From a virus, in the IMG/VR virus record IMGVR_UViG_3300010885_003488, positions 1-23,447 of that record: DNA of 23,447 bases, one strand, 5' to 3'. This document shows, in pieces, positions 14,628 to 21,759 of the stretch; the stretch's first letter is position 1, and every line of letters begins with the position of its first letter. The notes under the pieces are model-generated. The model did not search any database and was not told the origin of the DNA. It saw only the letters and a program-made list of their open reading frames with translations. Both the position numbers and the translations under genes were made by a program.

Positions 14628-14795
14628 ATGAACAACGATATGTGGCTTGGCTTTTTTCGTCATCTTCTTACTATGGTTGGTGGCGTTTTTGTCGCTAAAG
14701 GCTACGTTGACACTGACACTGTTAACACTGCCATCGGGGCTACTACCGCGTTAGCGGGTGTGGCATGGTCCCTTGCGGACAAGAGGGGCCGGTAA
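14628..14795 (+). CDS. Probable holin
   Basis: A 55-residue frame with AGGAGG six bases before ATG 14628. It shows the pattern of small phage holins of the Pam3 gp28 type: a short polar start, the RHLLTMVGGVFVAKGYVD segment (first hydrophobic helix about 11-24), a turn, a second hydrophobic helix (about 33-49, ending ALAGVAWSLA), and a charged DKRGR end facing the cytoplasm. Holins permeabilise the inner membrane to time lysis. No endolysin is recognisable in this window, so the murein-degrading partner must be elsewhere. Its place among fibre genes is unusual but known in podoviruses. Confidence 0.72.
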   Translation: MNNDMWLGFFRHLLTMVGGVFVAKGYVDTDTVNTAIGATTALAGVAWSLADKRGR

Positions 14796-15125
14796 ATGGG
14801 CGTTCAGGCTTTCACCAAGCTGGGTAACACGGTTGTGTTTACTGCTGCTTCCACGGCACCCACGCCCGTGCAGGCTGCGAGTACGACGCTTGGTGGAAAC
14901 CAATATCGTCTTATCAACAGCGGCAATGTGGTAGTGTTTTTGGGTTATGGCACTACCAGCGCCGATGCGGCTAACACCGCGGTAGTGGTATCGGCTTCTC
15001 AGCCTGCGTTACCGTTGCTGCCGGGTACTGACGAGATTTTGACTTTTGTGCCTAACGCTTATTTTACGGGGATCACAAGTTCCGGTACTGCGGCGGTGTA
15101 TGTAACCCCTGGGGACGGGATGTGA
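14796..15125 (+). CDS. Small beta-rich virion protein between holin and second fibre
   Basis: The ATG directly abuts the holin stop. The 109-residue product is almost uncharged and beta-rich (NTVVFTAASTAPTPVQAAST, then YRLINSGNVVVFLGYG). It resembles the small decoration- or fibre-associated beta proteins encoded at 7721 and 8096. A surface role on head or tail is likely; no family recognised. Its TGA overlaps an alternative ATG at 15125 in another frame. Confidence 0.6.
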   Translation: MGVQAFTKLGNTVVFTAASTAPTPVQAASTTLGGNQYRLINSGNVVVFLGYGTTSADAANTAVVVSASQPALPLLPGTDEILTFVPNAYFTGITSSGTAAVYVTPGDGM

Positions 15126-15128
15126 TGT

Positions 15129-15989
15129 ATGCTCAAGACGGTAGCCATTACCAGCGGCGGTTCAAACGGCACGGTTACTAACGTAGCCACCGGGACTGGC
15201 TTAACGGGCGGTCCTATTACCAGCACGGGCACGATTAGCCTAGCAAACACGGCTGTCACGGCTGGTTCCTATGGTAATGCCACTACCGTTGGTTCTTTCA
15301 CCGTTGATGCGCAAGGACGTATTACTGCGGCCAGCAATGTGACCATCTCTGGTGGCGCAAGCGGCACGGTAACCAACGTAGCGACGGGCACAGGCTTGAG
15401 TGGGGGGCCGATTACCACCACTGGCACTATCAGCCTTGCCAATACCGCGGTGACGGCTGGATCGTATGGCAACGCTACGACCGTCTCATCGTTTACAGTG
15501 GATGCGCAGGGGCGTCTAACGGCTGCGTCTAACGTGACCATTAGCGGTTTGCCTAACAGCGCCTTGACTAACAGCACGGCTACGTTGGGCAACGCCACAA
15601 TCACGCTAGGAAGCGCCACAACGAGCGTGGGCAACCTTACTGTGACCAATGTAACCATCACAGGTGCGGCGTTTGCTTACGTTGCTAAGACCGCTGGTTA
15701 TACGGTTACGGCTACGGACTACACGGTGGCGGCAAATGCCAGCACAGGCGCTTTGTCTATTACGCTGCCTACCTCGGTGGGCATTACGGGCAAGGTGTAT
15801 GTCATCAAAAAGATGGACAGCACGGCTAATGTGGTCACTGTGGCTACCACATCTTCTCAAACCATTGATGGTGCCACCACGCGCGCTCTAAGCTTGCAAT
15901 ATGATGCTATATCGGTGCAGGCAGATGGTGCTAACTGGATCGTAATTAGCAACACTTTTGGGCGAAACGGTACAGCCGGGAGCTTCTAG
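15129..15989 (+). CDS. Second tail fibre with a tandem 65-residue repeat
   Basis: Residues about 14-78 and 79-143 are two copies of one unit (GTVTNVATGTGL, then GGPIT, TISLANTAVTAGSYGNATTV and FTVDAQGR), a repeat common in phage fibres and trimeric adhesins. An Asn/Thr shaft follows (STATLGNATITLGSATTSVG). The C-terminal tip (AGYTVTATDYTVAANASTGA, then VYVIKKMDSTANVVTV and ADGANWIVISN) is a frequent fibre head domain and has the same design as the end of the short fibre at 11428. The 286-residue protein probably forms a trimeric side fibre. ATG 15129 is used rather than 15125, which opens a frame of only 18 codons. Confidence 0.78.
   Translation: MLKTVAITSGGSNGTVTNVATGTGLTGGPITSTGTISLANTAVTAGSYGNATTVGSFTVDAQGRITAASNVTISGGASGTVTNVATGTGLSGGPITTTGTISLANTAVTAGSYGNATTVSSFTVDAQGRLTAASNVTISGLPNSALTNSTATLGNATITLGSATTSVGNLTVTNVTITGAAFAYVAKTAGYTVTATDYTVAANASTGALSITLPTSVGITGKVYVIKKMDSTANVVTVATTSSQTIDGATTRALSLQYDAISVQADGANWIVISNTFGRNGTAGSF
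15168..15557 (+). repeat. Tandem 195-base coding repeat, two copies
   Basis: Unit 1 is 15168-15362 and unit 2 is 15363-15557. The encoded residues are nearly identical, but many third-codon positions differ between units. This suggests an old duplication kept in step at protein level and not a recent one. Confidence 0.75.
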
Positions 15990-16330
15990 TGGACTTTAGC
16001 ACGCTCAGCATCGTCAAATTCGGGGACAAGGACAGCCTAGGCGAGTTCTTGTTCGTAAATGCTGTGCAGCACCAGACTTTCCGAGAGGTTTTTTTTGATC
16101 AGGGCATTCAGGTGCCGGCATACCCGCTTGGGGACGCTGATATTGAGAATTTGGACGACTGGTTGCAAGCTCACCAGGTCGAACACCAGCAATTTGCGAG
16201 CCTTCTGGGCCTGCAAAACCCGTTTAATATGCTGGATGCGGACTGGAATAACGAGGCGTCGTTCTACGATTGGCTTGCCACGCACTTGACGATCCATGAG
16301 CAGATTGCGGCTGAGTTGGGGCTTTCCTGA
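15989..16330 (+). CDS. Small His-rich repeat protein, unknown
   Basis: The GTG start overlaps the previous TAG. The 113-residue helical protein contains an internal repeat: DWLQAHQVEHQQFASLLGL (residues 57-75) and DWLATHLTIHEQIAAELGL (94-112), with a third weaker copy around VQHQTFREVF (27-36). The conserved D-W-L-x2-H-x3-H-x-Q-x-A pattern puts histidines on one helix face, which could bind metal or form a repeated bundle. No family recognised. It lies between the second fibre and the ejection genes, so a virion or tail-tip role is possible. Confidence 0.65.
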   Translation: MDFSTLSIVKFGDKDSLGEFLFVNAVQHQTFREVFFDQGIQVPAYPLGDADIENLDDWLQAHQVEHQQFASLLGLQNPFNMLDADWNNEASFYDWLATHLTIHEQIAAELGLS

Positions 16331-16776
16331 TGCCTTCTCAGCAGATGACCACCACCCAGATTTTGCGGAAGGGCATGAACGCTGAAACCGGGTCTCCAAA
16401 AGAAACCGAAAAGGCATTAATTCACATTGGCGCTTTGGTTAAGGCTAAGGTGTTAACGCTATCTCGCATTGGGAACACGGTGTTTACGAGTACGCGCATT
16501 ACATCTGACGGGCGTTGGCTGCCAAAGACGGAAGCGGAGGTGCATATGTACACCGCGGAAGGGTTGCAAGAGGTTATACAGCGCCTAGCGGTGTTACCTA
16601 ACGCGCTGCGGGCTATGGGCATCCAGAAGTTTTATTCGTATGCGATGCAGCCGGCGATTATGCGGGTGATCCAGTCCGGTTTGGAGCGTGGCGGCGTGAA
16701 GCCTATTGTGACCACGCAGATGAAGTACGTTGGTGGTAATATGACGCCTGTTTATATCTTGGAGGTGCCGATCTAA
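16330..16776 (+). CDS. Unknown 148-residue protein before the ejection genes
   Basis: The start overlaps the previous stop (TGATG). The protein is a mixed alpha/beta chain. An N-terminal region contains LTLSRIGNTVFTSTRITSDG, a central helix is LQEVIQRLAVLPNALRAMG, and a C-terminal part contains AIMRVIQSGLERGGVKPIVT. Size and strand-helix order faintly recall small N-acetyltransferases, but I see no coenzyme A-binding motif (Q/R-x-x-G-x-G/A). It is clearly coding, given its tight overlaps on both sides; function is open. Confidence 0.62.
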   Translation: MPSQQMTTTQILRKGMNAETGSPKETEKALIHIGALVKAKVLTLSRIGNTVFTSTRITSDGRWLPKTEAEVHMYTAEGLQEVIQRLAVLPNALRAMGIQKFYSYAMQPAIMRVIQSGLERGGVKPIVTTQMKYVGGNMTPVYILEVPI

Positions 16777-18326
16777 TGTCGGAATCCTCAAGCTACGCTG
16801 GTGCTACCCCTGACGCGGCTCCTGAAAGCTATAATGCTTATGCTGCGGCCGAAACGGCGGCGGGTCGGCAGGCTTTTGACTACAATAGCCCGCAATATAG
16901 CGGGATGCTTGCCGAGCAAAGGCAGGCTGCGGATGATGCTTTCCGGCGTAGCCCTGCCGGCCAAGAGTGGCAAAGACAGCAAGACCTTGGAACGGCAAGG
17001 AAGGCTCAGCGCGACTCTAAAGGCACGTTCAACATCATTGCTGGCATTTTTGCGGCTGTGGCGGTGGTGCTTACCGCTGGTACGGCGCTAGGGTTTCTTG
17101 GTCCGGCTGTAGCGGCGGCGGAAGGAGCGGCGGCGGGGGCGGCTGCTGGTGGGTTGGAAGGCGCTGTTGCTGCTGCGGTGGCAGAGGGCGCTATTGAGGC
17201 GGGGGCGGCTACTGCGGCGTTGGCGGAAGCTGCGCCTGCTGTGGCGGCGGTAGAGACGGGCGTGAGCGCGGCGGCGGGCGGCGCTGCTGGTGCTGCTGAG
17301 GCTGCTGCGCCCTCAATATTCTCGTCCATCATTGACGGCGCTACATCGGTTTACAACGCGATTAGCGGTGTGGTTGAGACTGTTGGCGAACTGACCAACA
17401 TTAGCGGCCCTCTTGGAAAGGCGGCGGCAGAGGCGACGGGCATTAATTCTACCGTTGCCGATCTTGCTGCTAAAACCTTGGTGGGCGCGGGCCGCGGCGC
17501 GCTGACTTCCGGTATTCAGGGGCAGGACATTGGCCTTGGCGCTTTGGGCGGTGCTGCTGGTGGGTTTGTCGGTGCGGGCACGAAAGAATTGCTGGGCGCT
17601 GCGGGTTTGGGCAGCACTGGATTTGAGGGCGGCATTAAGGGCACCCTTTCTAGCGCGCTTGGAGGCGGTGCCAGCGGCGCGGCTAGGGCTGCGGCTAGTG
17701 GTGGCGACATAGGCGGCGCGGCTCTGCGTGGCCTTGCTACGGGCGGCGCTAGCGGTGCTGCTAACTACCTGTTGAGCGATGCGCTTGGACTAGGTAGTCA
17801 GATAGGTTCGCTGGGCGGCACTCTTGCCAGCGGTTTTGTGGGTAGTGCTTTGGCTCCTGACACGCCAACGCCGACTGCAAGGTCACGCGAAGTGATTAGG
17901 GTGCCAAGGCCAACAGCGTCCACGCCGAATACGCCAACTTCATCGGGACCAACTGGCGGCGGTTCGTTGAACCTGGCGGGGCTTTTCGACCTTGGTGGTG
18001 GTAGGCCAAGCGGTGGCGGTAGCACGGGTGGTGGCGGTGGAACGGGCGGTGGGACGGGCGGTGGCGGTTCAGGCGTTAGCGCGGGCGGCACGGGTATCAG
18101 CGGCGTGTATGGCACCAGCGGGGCCAGCGGCGGAAGCGGTGTGACCACTTCTGGCACGCCTAGCACGATCAGCACCACGGCACTTGCCAGTTTGCTTTCA
18201 TCGCCAAGTGATCCGGGTTATAGTTCGCCGCTTTCGGATAATACCGAACCCAGTTCTTCTCAACCGTCTCCTTGGAATAGGTCTTCGCTAAGGACGACTG
18301 ACCCATTGGGATCATCCTATGGCTAA
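16776..18326 (+). CDS. Internal virion (ejection) protein A with hydrophobic Ala/Gly domain
   Basis: The 516-residue protein has a polar N-terminus with a short helix (LAEQRQAADDAFRRSPAGQE), a strong membrane-like segment (FNIIAGIFAAVAVVLTAGTA, about 85-112), and a long Ala/Gly-rich region to about 360 that could insert into membranes. A Gly/Ser/Thr-rich tail follows (from about 390, with runs such as GGGSTGGGGGTGGGTGGGGS). A hydrophobic, low-complexity first member of a run of long proteins at the end of a podovirus structural operon fits an ejection protein that builds a channel in the host envelope. It overlaps the next gene by eight bases. No enzyme motif seen. Confidence 0.65.
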   Translation: MSESSSYAGATPDAAPESYNAYAAAETAAGRQAFDYNSPQYSGMLAEQRQAADDAFRRSPAGQEWQRQQDLGTARKAQRDSKGTFNIIAGIFAAVAVVLTAGTALGFLGPAVAAAEGAAAGAAAGGLEGAVAAAVAEGAIEAGAATAALAEAAPAVAAVETGVSAAAGGAAGAAEAAAPSIFSSIIDGATSVYNAISGVVETVGELTNISGPLGKAAAEATGINSTVADLAAKTLVGAGRGALTSGIQGQDIGLGALGGAAGGFVGAGTKELLGAAGLGSTGFEGGIKGTLSSALGGGASGAARAAASGGDIGGAALRGLATGGASGAANYLLSDALGLGSQIGSLGGTLASGFVGSALAPDTPTPTARSREVIRVPRPTASTPNTPTSSGPTGGGSLNLAGLFDLGGGRPSGGGSTGGGGGTGGGTGGGGSGVSAGGTGISGVYGTSGASGGSGVTTSGTPSTISTTALASLLSSPSDPGYSSPLSDNTEPSSSQPSPWNRSSLRTTDPLGSSYG

Positions 18327-19911
18327 ATTGGCTGCCGCTCTCCGCACTGACTCTTTAGCTGACGTGGATTTGCGCCAATTGGCGCAGATGCTGCGGAAGA
18401 AGGGTCGTGGGCGTGACACGGTGTTGGCGCACATCACGCCGCAGGAAGCCAGGCTGCTGAAGCGCCGGGGTGGGCGTGGCAGCATTAACCCAAAAACGGG
18501 TTTGCCCGAGTTTGAGGATGATTTTTACGATTTCGGCGGGGGCGACTACGGCGGCGGCTACGATTACGGCGGGGGCGGCGATTACGGGCCGATCTATGAA
18601 TATTACGATGAGCCTGTGCAAGATTACGGCGGGGGCGAGCCAACTGGCGGCGGGTACGTTGATGAGGTTGCCACAACGTCTGCTGATAGCGGTGAAGGAC
18701 AAGGTGGTGCAGGCCCTCAAGACGGCGCTGCTCCGCCTATTACAACCGCACAACAGCAAGCGGAAGATGCGCGCCGTGCAGCGGACGTTGCGGCTATAGG
18801 GCAGGGCGGGGCGGCAGCCACAGCTTTTCCAACGGATGCTGACGGCAACCCCATAGTTCCGCCTGATCCTGATACGCCTGAAGCAACCGCCGCAAGGGAT
18901 GAATACGACTCAAGAAACTCTTTCTTGGGGCAATTGCTTGGCGGGCTTGGTTTAAGCGGGAACGGCGCTGGCGGTTTGCTAGGCGCAACGGGCTTAGCGC
19001 GGCTTTTGGCTGCCGGTGGCGCTGGTGCAACCGCATTGCAAGCGGGTAATCAGGCTCAAGCGCAATCTCAAAACGCAGCAAACCAAATTCGTGATGTTGC
19101 CAATAACGCAACGGCTGCGGGTTCAAACGCTCAGCAGCAATTGAACGCTCTTGCCGGCCAACAGCAAGCGAGGGCTGATACGGCGCAATCGGGCATTCAA
19201 CAGCTTGCGGACACTGCCAACAAGCGCGCTGTAGACCTTCAAGCTGGTTTGTCTGGGATTGCTGGCAATTCTGCGGCACGGGCGGCAGAGGTGCAGCGTC
19301 AATACAACGCGCTGGCAAGCCCGTATCAGACCCAAGGCCGTGAAATAGCCCAGATGGGGCTTACGGGTGGTTTGACCCCAGCTTCCGCGCAGGCTTATCA
19401 AGCGGCACAAGCAAGGTTGGCTCAGCAGGGTATTGGCCGCGGTGGTGTGGCTTCGGCGCAGGCTGCAACTCAGCTTGAGAGCCTTCGAGCACAGCTTTTG
19501 GGCGACCAATACCGTCAAGGTTTGGACACTCAGCAGATTGGCGATAGGTATGCCTCTCAAGGAATCTCCGCTGGTTTGGCACAATCTAACCTCGCGGATG
19601 TGCTTAATGCCAACGCTCTCAATTCAGGTCTTTCTCAGTACAATTACGCCAACACCTTAAGTTCAAACGCCATTACAACTGGCATGTCGGCTAGTGCTAT
19701 GGCTAATTCGCTTAGCTCTGCGGGCATTACGGCGGCTTTGAATGCTTCTGGCATTTCCAACGGGTATTTGATCCAAGCCATTCAAACCTCTCTTACGGGT
19801 GATGCTGCGGCTCGCCAGGCTATGCAGGGCTTTTGGACCCAGATCGGCAATTTTGTGGGCGGCGGTACGGGCGCAAGTGCCGGTAACGCGGCTGCCGCAG
19901 CGAGGATTTAG
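18319..19911 (+). CDS. Internal virion (ejection) protein B with Gly/Tyr-rich segment
   Basis: Residues about 1-67 form a basic module (LAQMLRKKGRGRDTVLAHIT, then PQEARLLKRRGGRGSINPKT and GLPEF) of a kind I have seen in phage virion proteins. Residues about 69-113 are an unusual Gly/Tyr/Asp-rich run (FGGGDYGGGYDYGGGGDYG). The second half (from about 230) is Ala/Gln/Asn-rich helix with coiled-coil character (AGNQAQAQSQNAANQIRDVA, then VQRQYNALASPYQTQGREI). The 530 residues fit an internal virion protein that leaves the capsid with DNA. The start is ATG 18319, overlapping the previous gene. Confidence 0.65.
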   Translation: MAKLAAALRTDSLADVDLRQLAQMLRKKGRGRDTVLAHITPQEARLLKRRGGRGSINPKTGLPEFEDDFYDFGGGDYGGGYDYGGGGDYGPIYEYYDEPVQDYGGGEPTGGGYVDEVATTSADSGEGQGGAGPQDGAAPPITTAQQQAEDARRAADVAAIGQGGAAATAFPTDADGNPIVPPDPDTPEATAARDEYDSRNSFLGQLLGGLGLSGNGAGGLLGATGLARLLAAGGAGATALQAGNQAQAQSQNAANQIRDVANNATAAGSNAQQQLNALAGQQQARADTAQSGIQQLADTANKRAVDLQAGLSGIAGNSAARAAEVQRQYNALASPYQTQGREIAQMGLTGGLTPASAQAYQAAQARLAQQGIGRGGVASAQAATQLESLRAQLLGDQYRQGLDTQQIGDRYASQGISAGLAQSNLADVLNANALNSGLSQYNYANTLSSNAITTGMSASAMANSLSSAGITAALNASGISNGYLIQAIQTSLTGDAAARQAMQGFWTQIGNFVGGGTGASAGNAAAAARI

Positions 19912-19914
19912 AAA

Positions 19915-21759
19915 ATGTCAGGCTCTAACAACATGTACGGCCGCAACGCCGATTTGGCGGCAGAGCGTGATGCTATCCTGAGTCTGCCGCCTGACCAGCA
20001 GCAAGCGGCTTTGATGGCGATGAGCCAGCGGCGTTCTAGTGTGCCTGCAATGCCTGGTGGGTTTCGTGAGCCTACAGCGGATAGTGCGGGTGGCGCTTAC
20101 ACGGAAGGTTTGCCCCCCGCTTCTGGCGTTTTTGCGGATGTTTCTAGAGCTTTCCAGCCTCGCAACATGGCCGCGGTAAGCGGTGGCGTTTCCGAAAAGC
20201 GGGGGGAAGACACTGCTGCCGGTGGCGCATCGTCTTCGTCTAACCCTCTGAGCGGTTTGCCGGCTGGTATGCAGAGCATTTTGAGCCAGCAGCGCGAGCT
20301 TAATAGGCGGGCGGGCGAAAATGCGCGAGGTATTGCTGATATTGAACAACAGCAGCGCGTTCGTATAGCCGAGGGTGAGGAGCGAACTTCTCGGGATTAT
20401 GCCAACACTCAGCGGCAGCTTACGCAAAACCTAGACCAGCGGATGCGGCCTATTCCTGAGTTTGTGCCTACTCAGGAAACCGCACGCGACATTGGTATGC
20501 TTGGCAGCCTGTTAATGCTGGCCGGCGCTACGTTAGGTGGTAAAGGCAAGCAAGGCGCGCTTATGGCCGTGCAGTCTATGACCGGCATGATGAACGGCTA
20601 CCGTCAGGGCCGGATGGACCTGTATCAGCGGGAGCGCCAAAACTTTGAAACTGGGGTGCGCCAGGTGCAGGCGCAGAACCAGCAGTTGCAGCAAGCGTTT
20701 GAGCGGGCGCAGCGGTTGGCACAGACTGACATGGAAGCCGCACAACGAAATTTCCGGCTTGATGCTGTTAGGCTTGGCGCTGAGTTGCCAAGGCTTGCGG
20801 GTGAGCGGGCTGGAATTGAGGGCGATAGGCAAGTTTTGCAGACCGGGATGACATTGGTAGGGCAAATTGAGCAGCGTAAAGCGGCGGCTGAACAAGCGGC
20901 GGCTGTACGGCGACAGGCTCTTGAGGAGGCGCAAGCCCGAGAGGCCAGGTCGCGCCAAGCAACTATTGATAGCCAACGTCGAAATGTTCAAGGCAGGGAA
21001 GTTTATCTAGAACAGCAAGGAATACCACGGGAGGCTTCTCGCCGCATTGGTGAACGTGAAGTTGTTGAAACCACCGCACTTATTGAAGCGGCGGAATTGA
21101 CTTTTCAGTTGGCTGAGGCCGTTAGAAACAATCCGCAAGCAGCCGGCGTGGCCGCGCAAATTATCAATAGGTTTGAGAGGTTTGATCCCAGCAGATACGG
21201 CAATGATGTTAGTGGTGGGTTCTTTAATTCACTGTTAAACTCAATGGTGGACCGTTCGGAGCTTAGGGGTACGCCAGACCAAATTGCTGCGGCGCGTACC
21301 ATCGCAAAAGTGGCAATTGACGTTATCAACGCTAGAGCACTTGCGGCTAGTGGTGGCGGGCGGATGCTGGTTGCTGAGTTTAACGCGCAGAAAACCGCCA
21401 TCGGCTTGGAGGCGCAATCCCCACAAACGGCTGTACAAGCCTATACTAATTTGGCCAGGGGAGATATTGCGTCAATTAGGCGTTTTGGTCTTCAGGAGTA
21501 CGTTCCTGGGTTGCAAGAGCGCATTCAACAACACGCAAGAGAATACGCCGCAACCAATTTTCCTGGGCCTCGCGGTGCCAATGGAACGACGACGCCTCCG
21601 ATTGGCCAGACGCAACAGCGTCAGAGAGATGCGAATCAGGCCCGTGCCAGTGAACCCGTCAGAATTACGGACGATGATGCTGGTGTGGCAGCTTATGAGG
21701 CTTTGCCGTCAGGTACACTATATACCCTTCCTAACAACGTCACTCAGAGGAAGCCATGA
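19915..21759 (+). CDS. Internal virion (ejection) protein C, coiled coil
   Basis: The 614-residue protein has a disordered start, then long charged helices rich in Gln, Arg and Glu (IADIEQQQRVRIAEGEERTS, and NFETGVRQVQAQNQQLQQAF at about 243-262), interrupted by a hydrophobic stretch (MLGSLLMLAGATLGGKGKQG, about 195-214). A second, more globular part follows from about 380. Long coiled coils with one short hydrophobic segment are typical of podovirus ejection proteins. It begins three bases after protein B and ends in an ATGA overlap with the next gene. No lysozyme or transglycosylase motif seen. Confidence 0.65.
   Translation: MSGSNNMYGRNADLAAERDAILSLPPDQQQAALMAMSQRRSSVPAMPGGFREPTADSAGGAYTEGLPPASGVFADVSRAFQPRNMAAVSGGVSEKRGEDTAAGGASSSSNPLSGLPAGMQSILSQQRELNRRAGENARGIADIEQQQRVRIAEGEERTSRDYANTQRQLTQNLDQRMRPIPEFVPTQETARDIGMLGSLLMLAGATLGGKGKQGALMAVQSMTGMMNGYRQGRMDLYQRERQNFETGVRQVQAQNQQLQQAFERAQRLAQTDMEAAQRNFRLDAVRLGAELPRLAGERAGIEGDRQVLQTGMTLVGQIEQRKAAAEQAAAVRRQALEEAQAREARSRQATIDSQRRNVQGREVYLEQQGIPREASRRIGEREVVETTALIEAAELTFQLAEAVRNNPQAAGVAAQIINRFERFDPSRYGNDVSGGFFNSLLNSMVDRSELRGTPDQIAAARTIAKVAIDVINARALAASGGGRMLVAEFNAQKTAIGLEAQSPQTAVQAYTNLARGDIASIRRFGLQEYVPGLQERIQQHAREYAATNFPGPRGANGTTTPPIGQTQQRQRDANQARASEPVRITDDDAGVAAYEALPSGTLYTLPNNVTQRKP

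Noticed and set aside
15125-15181. 18-codon basic ORF (MYAQDGSHYQRRFKRHGY) overlapping the start of the second fibre gene
   Set aside because: It overlaps the preceding stop as TGATG, but it has no ribosome binding site of its own that it does not share with the fibre start four bases later. The basic residues arise from reading Gly/Asn/Thr codons out of frame.
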